From Symbiodinium natans (Eukaryota; Sar; Dinophyceae; Suessiales; Symbiodiniaceae), in NCBI GenBank assembly GCA_905221605.1, contig CAJNDS010002490.1, positions 90,001-154,000 of the forward strand: a stretch of DNA of 64,000 nucleotides. The letters are read 5' to 3'. Numbering within the stretch: position 1 is the first letter of the stretch; every line of letters starts with the position of its first letter. The notes beneath the pieces were generated by a model. That model saw only the letters and a list, made by a program, of their open reading frames with translations, was not told the DNA's origin and ran no database searches. The position numbers and the translations under genes are program-made. Below are positions 23,375-35,326 of this stretch, one piece after another.

Positions 23375-26300
23375 GTTCGAACGCTGCAAGCCCCGGGTGC
23401 CCTCTCCTCCAGAAAACGGAGGAACCTGTGCTCCAACTTGTCCATGACCTCGGGATGTTCGAAGCTTGTCTCATGGGTTCCCTACTACTCCCCCTGATTT
23501 TTAGTGTTTAGGGTTTAGGGTTTAGGGCTACTACCCCCCCCTGGGTTCCTCCCTTAAATGACCTTAGTTAGCCTTACCTGGGAGGGGGGGGGGGGGGTAG
23601 TAGAGGGGGGTAGGAGGGGAAGCCATGATCATCGGGTACAAGTAGGGCTTAGGACTTAGGACTTAATGAAGGTTCAAGCCTGGAAATCCAGGGCAGAAAT
23701 CGTGCACCAGAGAAAGAGAAACATGAAACGTATTCGCAAACATAAAATGAGGGTGAACCGTTAGGTTGTTATGTAAGAGAAACAAAGACAAATAAATAAA
23801 TAAATAAATAAATAAATATATATATATATATATACAAACAATATTGAAGAAATATTAGTAAAACATACAATGAGATACCATAATAATAAAAAGAAAGTAA
23901 ACAGATACCACAGTAGTACAATCATACAGTGGTTGACTGATATGATGATATAGTGCCGTAATCATATCGTGATTTCCTGATACAACTGAATACAACTGAA
24001 TTGATGATGTACACATATTAACCAGTAATGCAAGAGATCATAGTATGTTAAAATAAAGATGAACATGTTGGTATGATGATCTACTAAAATACTAGCAGAA
24101 GACTATCGTAATCGGGTAAGACGCTAGAACATGATGATATAGCAAGAAAATTGATTCTTTTGATATCGTCACATATAATAAACAATTTAGTACTAGAATG
24201 ACATAACGCAGCAATATAATAGCAAACCGGTTTGCGGTGTAGAGGTGTAGCCGCTGAGCCCAATGCAGTCGCCAACTGCGATGCCAAAGATGCGAAGGGC
24301 ACCTGTCGGGTATGGTTACCTAAGTTGCGGTTACGTTGGCTATGATTGCAATAGCTTCTCATACTGGATGTCTAGTGTCATGGTCCGTAAACAGTATAGT
24401 CGAATGACAGAGTAAGTAGGTATCCCCCCCCGTCTCAAAGCTGACGGCTCAGAGTGCAAGTGTCAACTGCCGCTCGGATAGCGGGGCTTGAAACCTTTAA
24501 TGAGGGCCGAGGAACCCTAAACCCTAAACCCTGAATCCTATGCCCCAAAAGATCCTATGTACAAAGGCTCTAGGGCATAGCGTAAACCCAAAGATAGATT
24601 CCGGGTTTCGCGTTTAGTTCGGCCTTGGGGTTTGGGGGGCTTCGGGTTTAGAGCCTAGGGGTTTAGGGGTTTACCTAGAGGCTCCCATGTAGTACCTTTT
24701 TGGGGTAGTATATTCGAATCACCCTAAACCCTAAACCCTAAACCCTAAATCCCCTATAACTCACCCAAAAAGGGACTACATTGGAGACTCCAGGTAGGAT
24801 CTGGGGTTCAGGGTTTCGAGGTTTAGGCTTTAGGGCTTGATTAGGGTTTAGGGTTTAGGGTTTAGGGTTTAGGGTTTAGGGTTTAGGGTTTAGGGTTTAG
24901 GGTTTAGGGTTTAGGGTTTAGGGTTTAGGGTTTAGGGTTTAGGGTTTCGGGCTGACGGCTGACCCAAAGGGTCCAGAGTGAAAAATACCCTGGACTTGTG
25001 GTGTCAAGGCCGGAAAACCACTTTAGGATTATGAAACTAGGCACAAACGTAGGGTCTTCAGCCCCAAAACCCTTCAGCCTCAATCCTAAACACTAAACCC
25101 TAAACCCTAAACCCTAAACCCTAAACCCTAAACCCTAAACCCTAAACCCGCGCACCGTGATCCCGTAGACGATGTAGAAGAGGGTGAATGCCCTCGACAT
25201 AGGCGAGGCCGGCGCAAAGTCGCCGTAGCCGACGGTGCTCCTAGGATTGGTACGTTAGGGTTTAGGGTTTAGGGTTTAGGGTTTAGGGTTTAGGGTTTAG
25301 GGTTTAGGGTTTAGGGTTTAGGGCCAGTACCCTAAATGTATGGCGTCAGCTTCCCAAACTTCCTAATCCCAAATATTTTTTCGACCTCGAAACCGCAAAT
25401 TTAGGGCATTTGGGCCCTCTGTGTTAGAAGTTTAGGCTATCATTAATTAGAGCCCCGGAAATGTGGTTCCGTTTACATTTTCTGATGGTACGAAAGTATC
25501 ATCAGGGATGGGCCATTGGGATGAGGGCCCAAGAAATGCGGAATCCATACTGAAAAGAGCTACCCTTTTCGTGAAGTTGGGGACAGCTATCTTGCACAAC
25601 TACCCTCTAGATGCATTGAACATTTTTGTCAAATACAATATTGTTTCCCAAATCCCTTGCATGATCCGTGTCATATAAGATTAATTTATTTGATGGATGT
25701 TACCCTCTAGAACCCTTCAAAGGCCGAAACCCTGGACCCCCGCCTAAACCCTAAACGCTAAACCCAATTTTGAACAACGAGTAGAGGCCCCTTTACTATA
25801 CTAAGTTTAGTTACCGTCACTCAAATAGTAAGACTTATAACCCAATTTAGCGCCCTCATAACCCTAATTGCAAACTGGGCTCCCCAAATTGCAGGGGTTG
25901 AAGAGATTTCGGGTAACACACCCATTTTTGGCCAGCACGAGCGGACAGACGCTTCAAGCACAGGAAGTAAGGAAGGTTTAGGAACTAGAAGGACTTCAGG
26001 GGGGTTGAACAGGGTTTAGGAACTCTAGCTAGAGTCCTTTCACGATCTTACTGTACAACTCGTCTATTCCTTCCATCCTTCATATTGTGGGGGCACGGGG
26101 GGGGGGGGGGGGGGGGGGGAGTTGGTTCCCAACCTATACATACATATGCATATATATATATATATATGAATATGAATTTATAATTCTATATTTTCATTTA
26201 TATTTAAATTTATTGTTTTATACCCCAAGCCCCCAACCCCAAACCCCAAACCCCAAGACCCTGAACCCTAAGACCCTGAACCCTAAGAACCTAATTCCTA

Positions 26301-29300
26301 AACCCTAAACACCCCCAGCCCTGCTCTTGTGCAACTCCAGGATGCATTGACACCATGGCGAAGTATAAAGAATCCACTGACCTCAGGACTCGAGGACTCG
26401 GCACCCTACTGGCTGGTTCTTAGTAGGGAATGAGGGAATGCGGTACGCTGTATCATCCCTTAAAGGGCATATCATACATAGGGCCCTAGTTCCTTCATTC
26501 TCTAGCAGCCACAGGCTTTGCTGCTCAAGGCAACAGCGGAGCCCTCGTCAAGGTTCAGTGTCCCTAAACCCTCAACCCTAAACCTTCAACTCCACACCAA
26601 AAAACCTTAAACCCAAAACTCGAGACTGTAAAACCTAAGCCCTCAACCTCACCACCCTAAGTCCCTCAAACCACAAAGCCCTGAACCCAGTGAAAGTCAG
26701 ACCTTCGTAGCGCCCTTCACCGCCACAGCATCTTCAGCCCTCCTCTTCAAGCCTCTCAACTCTAGGGTTTAGGGTTTAGGGTTTAGGGTTTAGGGTTTAT
26801 AGGGTTTAGGGTTTAGGGTTTAGGGTTTAGGGTTCGGGTTCAGGGGCTTGCGGTTTGCCAACCCTACATTCTAAACCCTAAACCCGGAACCCTAAATCCT
26901 AAACTCTAAACACTCAACCCTGATCAAGGGCTCACTCATCAACTTAGTGGCTGAATACTCTAGCCCAAAATAGGTTTACCTTTTCATTGTAATAGGTTTA
27001 TATACATATGTATACATATATATATATACATCCAAAAGGTTAAAGGAGGGAATGAGGGAATGCAGGGGCCCTATATAATCCCTTTAAAGAGGGTATTATA
27101 TATATATATATACATATATGTATATTATATATATATAGGCTTATATAGTATATATGGGGGAATGAGATTAGAGCCTCTTTCCCCTTATGTAAGGGATAGG
27201 ATTAGGAGGACCCTTGCGGATATAGGCCCTCTGAATTAAGGTCCCTCTCTAAGAGACCCAGAAGAGGGTTAAGAAGGGTTTCCTGTCAAGGGCCCCCCGT
27301 ATCCTACCTAGGATGAAGGTTTCATCTATATAGGGCTTTAGGGTTCTCAAGGCCAGCAGGGCCAGGAGGCGTCCAGGGTTCAACGCACAGTTCGGCGTCG
27401 TAGTCCTCTCTCCAAACCGGCGAAGGCTGTTGCCCTAAACCCCCCAAACACGAAACACTAAACACTGCACTCAGTTGCAAAGTTCATAAGCCCCCAACAG
27501 GTGTACACTTTCAGTTCTATAGAGGAATCTAGTATCCCCAAAGATGTAAAGTGTACTCACTCAGCTACGTACTAAGTAAACTCTAAGGTATCAACTACAG
27601 CCCCCCGCCCCACCCCCGCCCCCCCCCCTCCAAACCCTTGAACTTACCCAGAGGGCTTAGGGCGTGGAGTGGCTTTGGCTCGAGGGTCATAGGAGCTCTC
27701 CGCAACAAGGACGCAAAAATCAATACGCAGGTCCTAGCATTGGGACACCTGACAACACCAGTCCCAAACCCTAACTACAGGGTTTAATGGGATTTAGTGC
27801 CGAAGTTGAAGGCGATTGTTGAACCCTAAACCCTAAAACCTAAACCCTAAACCCTAAACCCTACACCCTACACCCCAAACCCCAAACCCTAAACCCTAAA
27901 TCCCCCAAAGACAGCCCCGGATGCCCGTCCGGAGACGCCAAGGCCTCTTCGCTCTCGCACCTTGGGGCTTGGGGTTGAGGCTCTTTGTGGGGATTACATC
28001 TAGATACCCTAAACCCTAAACCCTAAACCCTAAACTGGGGCTTAGGGGTTGGGGGTTAGGGGTTTACGGCCCAGATGCCTTGAACCCTGGGCGTGAGGAA
28101 TTCCGCAGCACGTAGGCTTTGGGATTTCGAGGTCAGGGTTTAGGGTTTAGGGTTTAGGGTTTAGGGTTTAGGGTTTAGGGTTTAGGGTTTAGGGTTTAGG
28201 GTTTAGGGTTTGGGGTTTGGGGTTTGGGGTTTGGGGTTTGGGGTTTGGGGTTTGGGGTTTGGGGTTTGGGGTTTGGGTTTTCGGATTTAGGGCACGTGCA
28301 GCTCACTGGACTCCTTGTTCCTCTACAGGGTTGAGGGTCTTTGGGTCATAAGCTTAGTTGTCCAGTAACTCAAGGTTAACCTTTGGGGCTTTAAGGGGAT
28401 TCTAGTACCCCAAAAGGGTTAGAGGATAACTCTACTACCCTAAGGGTCCATGTACCTAATAATTATATACTTGGGCCCCAAATACCCGATATAGCAAGTA
28501 CTTTAAGGCCCAAGTATTCCATCTTTAGGACCATGGACCCTTTAAGGCTAGTAGGTAAGGTCTTAGGGTAGGGTCTTAGGGTAGTAGACCTAGCTCGGCG
28601 TAGGATCGTGGGGTTTCGGTTTTTGGGCTCTTGGGGCCAAGGTTTCGAGAGTTGAGGAGGGTTTAGGGTTTAGGGTTTAGGGTTTAGGCTGTTTGGTTTA
28701 GCGTGTATAGGTTCAGCCACTCGTTGGCTAGTAGGATTCGCATATGAAAAGGACCCCCAGTACATAAGGTACGTACCCTAACTTTCGAAAAAACACCATA
28801 TAAGTTATTGCGATGAAATGTTAAGTCAAGCTCTTTACTAAACCCTATTTAGGGGTTTAGGGTTTAAGGTTTAAACTCTAAACCCTGCATCCAGCTCTGT
28901 GCACCCAGGTCGCAATTTCGTCTCTACCTGTCGGCTTGGTGTTCACTTATTTTTTTTTTTTTTTTGGGGGGGGGGGGGGGGAATTAGGGAGGAGGGTTTA
29001 TGGGTTTAGGGGGTTTTAGGGTTTAGGGTTTAGGGGTTTAGGGGTTCAGGGATAATCTAGGGGTTTAGGGGTTTAGGGCTTTCCCTTAACCAGGCCGACC
29101 AACTTGCCAAACCCCCAGCCGCCCAACCGGTTTAGGGTTTAGGGTGTAGGGTTTAGGGTGTCAGTTGAAGCGGGGAGTGGCTGAAACTTCGAAAAGAACA
29201 ACCGACAATGTCCTGTCCTTCACACAAGACACACAAGCGCTGAGGGTCTAGGGTCGGTACATGTAGTGGCGCTGACTATACTAACTTTAGGTAAGGCAAT

Positions 29301-31726
29301 TATAGTAAGACTTATATCCCAATTCAGCGTCCTTATAACCTTATTTCAAACTTACAGGCTACATGTACCCCTAAACCCTAAACCCTAAACCCTAAACTCG
29401 AAACCCGAAACCCGAAACCCTAAGCCCTAAGCCCTAAACCCTATAACCCTAAACCCTAAGCCCTAAACCTGAGGATTTGGAGCTTGGGCTCTCGGGTTTT
29501 TGGAATCCTCCACAGTGGAAGGGGTGGAGGATCTGAGGACTTCTTGGGGAGGTTGAGGTCCCAGCCCAAAGTGGGTTTAGGGCTTAGGGGTTTAGGGTTT
29601 AGGGGTGTAGGGTTTGGGGGCTTAGTGTTTCGGGCTTAGGGTTTATTTAGGGTTTTTGGGGTTTTTATAGGGGGTTAGGGGCTCATGTTTAAGGGTTTGG
29701 GGTTTAGGGTTGTTGGGGCTCCTTGCTCGTCAAGGTGCATGCGAGTAGAAGAGGATTCCGACGACAAAGTAAGAAACGACCAGGAAGGAGCACCAGAGCC
29801 AGCCTGTGTTTAGCAAGAAATGCAGCCATAACCCACATAAAGCCTTAAGTACCCTAATAGGGTAATAATAAGCCCCTTAAGTACCCTAGTAGGGTAAACA
29901 TTGGGCTATAAGTACAGCTATAATTGGGTTACTAAGTACCATGAACCTCCAAGTAAGGGCAAGGGGGGAGTTCTGTATGGGCCCTAATGGGGCCCCCTAC
30001 CTCCTTCAAAGGTTTAGGGTTTAGGGTCCCTTGATATGGTCCCTTAGTTTCTTCGAAGGAATATGAAATTTCAGACCCCGTGGAGGATCCAAAAAGCGGA
30101 ACCTTGCAAGGGTTCCTAAGAATGACCCAATAGCATAGTATTCTAGGGTACTATTTGGGGGTTCTACTTTTTGGGTCCTCCCAAGGGTATGAAGTCTTAT
30201 CAACTGCTCGGCCGGCAATCGGGCACAAGAGGAAACTTGCTTTGGTCGAAATACCCTTTCAAAAGGTTTACACTCTCTCATTCTAGTACTGAAATGTGTA
30301 GCATGCCCAACACAGCTTGAAGAGACTGCGTTCATTGGACCGCCCCACGCATGTCAAAGACCTTCACCACGAAACTCTTGTCCACGCAGTCGCTGGTCGA
30401 CACAAGAACTCACAAGCACGATTTTTTCTATTGCACCAGCCCCACCCCCGCACCTCACCACCCTAAAGTCCTAAACCCTCAAACGCTCAACCCCAAACCC
30501 TACAACCGTAAACCCCTAAAACACTTAACCCTAAACCCTAAACCCCTAAAACACTCAACCCTAAGCCCTAAACCCTCAAACCCTAAACCCCTAAACCCCT
30601 AAACCTTAAACTTGAACTCGGCGTACGGGTCCGGAGCGACGTTAGCACACAAACAAAGAAACCGGGGCCCATAGCTATCAATGGGGACTTAGGATTTAGG
30701 GTTTAGGGTACATGCAGGGTCCCCCTACTTATAAATAGGGTTAGAAGGGCCCTTACTCGGGTTACAAGTCTTACAAATTTTAGGTTCAAGTTCCCTGACA
30801 AAAGAGACTATTTTAAAGGGGCCCCTACTTGTAGAAGAGGGGTGCGAGGTTCTTGGCGGCTTGATGTTTAGTTAGGGAGGGGTTTGTGTTTAGAGTTCAG
30901 GGATGAAATTATAGGGTTTAAAGGATTTACTTCTTAACCCCTCATACCCTAAACACCAAACCCTAAACTCGAAACCCTGCCCCAAACCCTAAACCCTAAA
31001 CCCTGAACCGTGCCGCAACTACCTGGCAGTTGGGGGGGGGGGGGGGGTATGAGTTCACGTCGGCTTTGGGGTCGTTTTCGAGGCGGGTTTAGGGTATGGG
31101 GTTCAGGGTTTAGGGTTTAGGGCCCCCATACGAACCCCCCCCGCTCCTCCTTCGCAGGGCCAACCTCAAAAAACACACTAAACCCTGAACCCTAAACCCT
31201 AAACTCCACACCCCAACCCTAAACCTAAGCCCTAAACCCTAAACTGAACCCCGAAAACCCCAAACCCGAAACCCGAAACCCGTAAACTCCAAACCCGAAA
31301 TAAACTCCAAACTCTAAACCCTAAACTCCAAGCCCAAAACCCTAATCTCCAAACCCTAAACCCTAAACCCTAAACCCTAAACCCTCAACCCTAAACCCTA
31401 AACCCTAAACTAAAGGAAGCCACTTGGGAATGCCAGGGTGCTCTTCAGCTCGACCTGGCCGGCTTCTGTTTTGGGAATCTCGCGGCTGGCGGGGAGCCCG
31501 AAAACCATGAGGTTTAGGGTTTAGGGTTTAGGGTTTAGGGTTTAGGGTTTAGGGTTTAGGGCTTCTTGAACCCTCAACCAGGCCTGCCCCCCAGGTACGC
31601 CTTAGTAGGGTTTCTCAAAGTGAACCCTGCCTAATGTTCAGGGAGCATTGAGAGTTGGAGATCTCCTACCTACAAACGCATCGTCTATACGGGGCTGGAA
31701 CGCCTGAACGCGTACTAGAGTAGCTA

Positions 31727-31766
<40 letters not shown>

Positions 31767-32330
31767 CTTTCCTTGGATTGGGGTTGAGGGTCTTTGGGGC
31801 TGAGGGTGTGGCATTGGGTGTTTAGGGTTTAGGATGTAGGGTTCGGGTCTAGGGCCATGAACAGTGAAGTGCCCGCAGGGGAGGGAGACTACTATACCAA
31901 ACCCCAACCCCAAAACCCTAAACCCTAAACCCACTAGATCCCGGCCCGAATATGTTCTTACTCCTCATGACTTTTCTTTGGAATGCCTTAGAGGGTTTAG
32001 GGTTTGGGGTTTGCTTTTTCCGAGTGTGGTGCAGAACTGATTGAATTTCAGTAGTGCCCGAACCCGAAAACAAGGCACCCGCAAAAAGGGGTACAGCGTG
32101 AGCCTCTAAACCCTAACCTAAACCCTACACCCTACACCCTACACCCTAAACCCTAAACCCTAAACCCTAAACCCTAAACCCTAAACCCTAAACCCTAAAC
32201 CCTAAACCTAAACCCTAAACCCTAAACCCTAACCCTAAACCCTAAACCCTAAACCCTAAACCCTAAACCCTAACCCCTAAACCCAAAGTGCGTGGCTGGC
32301 CGAGGTCCCGGCCAGCCAAAAGGGCTGGGC
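23375..32330 (-). CDS. Long chain of exons including a K+-channel pore split by an intron
   Basis: Exons in order: 32283-32330, 32038-32103, 31670-31714, 31579-31600, 31424-31485, 30612-30674, 30341-30392, 29739-29803, 27648-27733, 26346-26376, 25156-25240, 24228-24302, 23375-23469. Exon 29739 is a membrane helix (FLVVSYFVVGILFY). Exons 26346 and 25156 join as DSLYFAMVSM then STVGYGDFAP, placing the filter at the normal spacing for two-pore potassium channels; the donor there is GC. FTLFYIVYGI then VPFASLASQL forms the next helix. Exon 23375 is hydrophilic and helical (EVMDKLEHRFLRFLEE). The 5' exons include APDPYAEF, recalling C2 domains, and may be a separate gene. No second pore is found downstream before the plus-strand gene at 22089. 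Confidence 0.55.
23472..23628. mobile_element. Family G element, copy 1, with internal (TTTAGGG)n
   Basis: ATGGGTTCCCTACTACTCCC and its inverse GGAGGGGAAGCCAT bracket about 157 bp. A few TTTAGGG units sit near the left end, as in the copy at 48109. Confidence 0.68.
23690..24220. other. AT-rich stretch with (AAAT)n and (AT)n microsatellites
   Basis: Includes AAATAAATAAAT at 23790 and TATATATA at 23815. No heptamers and no supported exon until 24228. Confidence 0.5.
24669..24795. mobile_element. Family K element, copy 3, with internal (CCCTAAA)n
   Basis: Ends TTACCTAGAGGCTCCCATGT and its inverse; four CCCTAAA units at 24720-24749. Confidence 0.68.
25463..25678 (+). CDS. Isolated 71-codon open frame in AT-rich sequence
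   Basis: The frame from GTG to TAA reads plausibly (SDGTKVSSGMGHWDEGPRNA) and its base composition is more AT-rich than neighbouring exons. PFTFSDG is reminiscent of a motif in some cytochrome P450s, but the rest does not confirm it. It lies inside an intron of the minus-strand channel gene. It could be a degenerate fragment or an insertion. Confidence 0.25.
   Translation: MVPFTFSDGTKVSSGMGHWDEGPRNAESILKRATLFVKLGTAILHNYPLDALNIFVKYNIVSQIPCMIRVI
25783..25900. mobile_element. Family E element
   Basis: CTATACTAAGTTTAGTTACC and AGTAAGACTTATAACCCAA match other copies. Confidence 0.62.
26943..27048. mobile_element. Family A-like element with (TA)n core
   Basis: CTTAGTGGCTGAATACTCTAG on the left and CCAAAAGGTTAAAGGAGG on the right; related copy at 41626. 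Confidence 0.5.
27048..27190. mobile_element. Family M element with long TA microsatellite
   Basis: GGGAATGAGGGAATGC on the left and GGGGGAATGAGATTAG on the right, with TATATATA runs between. Relatives at 26405 and 38570. Confidence 0.45.
28136..28277 (+). repeat. (TTTAGGG)n grading into (TTTGGGG)n
   Basis: About ten TTTAGGG units followed by about ten TTTGGGG units: a homogenised variant block. Confidence 0.9.
28353..28545. mobile_element. Family A and family B elements side by side
   Basis: A copy (28353-28437, CTTAGTTGTCCAGTAACTC) is followed at once by a B copy (28437-28545, GGGTCCATGTACCTAATAAT). Confidence 0.6.
29258..29372. mobile_element. Family E element
   Basis: GTACATGTAG ends, CTATACTAACTTTAGGT and AGTAAGACTTATATCCCAA. 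Confidence 0.62.
29845..29955. mobile_element. Family D element, copy 4
   Basis: ACCATGAACCTCCAAGTA right end; left half carries a duplicated AAGTACCCTAATAGGGTAA motif. Confidence 0.6.
30079..30188. mobile_element. Family J element, copy 2 (no heptamers)
   Basis: GGAGGATCCAAAAAG and CTTTTTGGGTCCTCC are inverted. Confidence 0.68.
30698..30845. mobile_element. Family E element, reverse copy
   Basis: Contains TTACAAGTCTTACAAATTTT and GGGGCCCCTACTTGTAG. Confidence 0.6.
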
Positions 32331-32490
32331 CTGGTCGTCCGCGCCCCCCGGTCAGGGTTTAGGGTTTAGGGTTTAGGGTTTAGGGTTTAGGGTTTAGGGT
32401 TTAGGGTTTAGGGTTTAGGGTTTAGGGTTTAGGGTTTAGGGTTTAGGGTTTAGGGTTTAGGGTTTAGGGTTTAGGGTTTAGGTTTTAGGG
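32096..32490. repeat. Inverted pair of long telomeric arrays around an exon
   Basis: CCCTAAA array 32096-32285 (with 6-bp slips) and TTTAGGG array 32355-32483 flank the exon 32283-32330. Confidence 0.9.
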
Positions 32491-33047
32491 GGCCTCCTTG
32501 CTATACTAACTGTAGTTAAGGGAAAAATAACTTGAAAAGTAGGACTAACAACCCAATTAATCAAGGGACCTTAAACCGTGTAGGGTCTGTAGGGTAGAGC
32601 TTGGGGATATAGAGTGATCGGGTTTTAGGTTTTAGGATTACAGCTAGGGAGGTCGGGTCCCAGGGCCTGGGGATAATGGGCCCTAAACCCTAAACCCTAA
32701 GCCCTGGGTTAGACGGGTTTTGGGTTTAGGGTGCCAAGTGCAGCGATATTCGGGTTTTGCGGGGGGTTGGGAGGCGCAGGGGCAGAGGGATCCAGGGAGG
32801 CGTCGGGCTTCAGGAAATTTGGGTCTTAGGGTTTAGGGTTTAGTGTGGAGGCCCTTCAGAGGAGACCAAAACCGTATCCAGAAAACAGCCCTGCCTATTT
32901 CACAATGCCAAAACCGCATATTCAGCAATCGCCCTGTCTATTTGACAATGCTTCTTCTGCATCTTGCACTCCGTCACATCTTTTCAAGAATTACTAAACA
33001 GGCTTGTTTAAGTCTCCATCGCGTTAGGCTTCGCGGCCTCTTTGACT

Positions 33048-33375
33048 TCAAGAAGCCACCTCTACCTTCACGACTTCATTCACGAGCTCTTTCATGGTGA
33101 ACCCTAAACCCTAAACCCTAAACCCGAAACCCTAAACCCTAAACCCTAAACCCTAAACCCTAAACCCTAAACCTCGGTCTTGGAACAGTCGTCGGTCGCA
33201 ATTTCACTGCAGAAGTCTTGCGCACGGTCAATCTGGTGGTCAATGATGCCTCTGACTTGAAGAAGTAGCTCAACCTCCGCCGTACAATCTACCATCTTGC
33301 TCAGCTTTGTCGCATTGTTAGAGTTGTCATGAACCAGGAAGTTGTGAAGCTTCTGTAAAGCTTCAACTTTCATGT
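33048..33375 (-). CDS. C-terminal exons of a helical protein
   Basis: Exon 33173-33375 carries VEALQKLHNFLVHDNSNNA and IIDHQIDRAQDFCSEIATDD, predicted helical, and leaves in phase 0 at GTTTAGGG of a heptamer array. Exon 33048-33086 enters in phase 0, reads LVNEVVKVEVAS and ends in TGA. The family is unknown; it may be an alpha-helical repeat protein. The region beyond the stop is AT-richer, in line with a 3' UTR. Confidence 0.5.
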
Positions 33376-33605
33376 CTCGCAACGTCGCAACAAATCAGAT
33401 GGCAAAGATGTGAGCCTTGGCACTAGCTCTTATGTACTGCCCTTGGGGCTTCAGTAGTCAGGAGATCGGAGGTATGTAGTAGTCCCGAACTCGAGTGTAA
33501 TTGCAGAGCTGGGGTGTTAGGGTTGAGGGAGTCTAAGCTTTACCTTTTCTAAACCTATTCTGCCTTAAGGATTAGGGTGGAGGGCCCTTTCCCTGGACGA
33601 GTTTT

Positions 33606-33733
33606 GAACATGGGCGGTTCTCTAAATTAGGTTCCCTTTCTTGGGCCCCTTGTAGTACGGCACCGTGTAAACAGGAATCCCTCCCCCCCCCCCCCCCCAA
33701 CGGGCTCATCCTAGAGAACTACCCATATTACAG
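33606..33733. mobile_element. Single-copy inverted-repeat element with poly-C core
   Basis: ATGGGCGGTTCTCTAAATTAG and CTAGAGAACTACCCAT are inverted. I found no second copy. Confidence 0.5.
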
Positions 33734-34090
33734 AGGGGCAAAGGTGGACACCTATTTGGGAGGATCAAGGGATGAAGACTCGTGCCCCTAAGCATACACC
33801 CATAACAGGTTCCCGGAATATTCCCCTCAGATGGCCCTTGTCTTTTCAGAGTGTCTTTAACAAGGGCCCCCCTAAACCCAAGGGTTCAACCTTAGGGGGT
33901 CCAAGGCAGAGTCCTCTGAGGGGAAGGGATTGGGGGCCGGGAGGGGGGGGGGGGGTCACTTTGAGGTTGGTGCGAAGGTTTAGGATTGACAGGGTCTAGG
34001 GTACATGGGGTTTAGGGTTTGGGGTTTAGGGGTTTAGGGTTTAGGGCTAGAGTAGCCCTAAACCCTAAACCCTAAACCCTAAACCCTGAA

Positions 34091-34165
34091 ACCGAAGAGC
34101 CGGCCTGGCCGAGAAGGATGCCCGGGCGCTGCCGCTGCGGTGCCCCATGAGGCAGGGCGAGCTGA
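34091..34165 (+). CDS. Candidate GC-rich exon, plus strand
   Basis: RAGLAEKDARALPLRCPMRQ runs between a CCGAAG acceptor and a 1-nt remainder at a GTTTGG donor. The minus strand is also open. Neighbouring exons on this strand could not be joined. Confidence 0.3.
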
Positions 34166-34318
34166 CAGCAGGTTTGGGGGTTTAGGGTTTAGGGCTTAGG
34201 GTTTAGGGCTTAGGGTTCAGGGCGCAGGGCTTAGGGCTAGGGTTTCAGGCTTGTAGGGTTCAGGCTTTCGGGGTTTAGGGTGCTTCGGGTTCATAGGTTT
34301 AAGGTTTCAGAGGCTTAC

Positions 34319-35326
34319 CAAGGGCCTTGCGTAGGCCCGCGACCCTGAACACGAGCTGCACTCCCTCGTCAGAGATGGGATTATAAGGGCCCTTGACTGG
34401 GCAATATGTCCTTCTTTGCAGGTTATAATTCCCTTCACTAAAGTTAGTATCGTAAGGGGGGCCCGACTCGTACTATCTCGCCAGGACCTGTATCAATACC
34501 AGCCGTCGGATTGAGGGTTGTAGGGTTGAGGGCTTTTCCAGGGCATGGGTGTGGGGGGGTTCGCAGAGTTTAGGGGGTTTTCAGGGTTGAGGGCTTAGGG
34601 CGTGTGGGGTTTGTGGGGCTTCTGCGGCTTTTCGGGTTGCAGGAAGGAAATTGAACCGGTCTAAAAAGAGTACCGCCGGGCGACCAAGGAACCCAGTTTG
34701 CAGCTGACAGAACCATGTTCCCGAAACCAAAAAACGACACGGCGGTGCCAGTCCTCAAGAAGCAACAAAACTCACAACGAAGTGCATGGGCCCACGCGTT
34801 GAACGCAGCAGCAAACCACTAACCCCAAACCTTGCAAAGGTGAGGTAGCAACAGTCTGGGCTGTCTGGCAAGAGCAAGAACAAACCGCGGAGGATCGATG
34901 TCATCTGGCGTACAAGGGATCAACAACTCGAGCGGCGTCGCGGGTGCCCCCATTGTCTCATCCAGCATCGACAGCGGTGAGGGCTGTGCTGGAAACTGGG
35001 TGGTTAATGGGCCGTGGAATACGTAGGACCAACCTACACAGGGATAGTATCCCATGTGACCCGGTGGAGGGCATAGGCACAGGCCATCGGCCACATAGGG
35101 ACGTGAGCAGGAACTCCTTGGTCCTTTGGCGTTAGCACGTGGACCCAAAACCCCAAACCCCAAACCCCAAACCCTAAACCCCAAACCCTAAACCCTAACC
35201 CTAAACCCTAAACCCTAAACCCCAAACCCTAAACCCTAAACCCTAAACCCCCGAGCTTCGGCTTCCCCCTGAGGCTCCCACAGAGCGCCCGGCATCAGAG
35301 GCCAAACCCATTCCATTGGAGACTTC
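34319..35326 (-). CDS. Three exons of a minus-strand gene, unknown function
   Basis: Exons 35249-35326 (Ser/Gly-rich, EVSNGMGLASDAGRSVGASG), 34831-35033 (MLDETMGAPATPLELLIPCT, then PDDIDPPRFVLALARQPRLL) and 34319-34364 (GVQLVFRVAGLRKAL, GTAAGC donor). The middle exon is one of the longest here (203 bp) and follows an ACTATCCCTGTGTAG acceptor. The phase between the first two does not match, so a small exon is missing. The acceptor of the last exon lies just beyond a family-E element (34373-34478). Confidence 0.48.
34373..34478. mobile_element. Family E element, reverse copy
   Basis: GGATTATAAGGGCCCTTGAC and ACTAAAGTTAGTATCGTAAG. Confidence 0.62.

Noticed and set aside
26040-26085. Possible start exon MEGIDELYSKIVK, minus strand
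   Set aside because: It lies inside the intron that splits the potassium pore; accepting it would break the pore.
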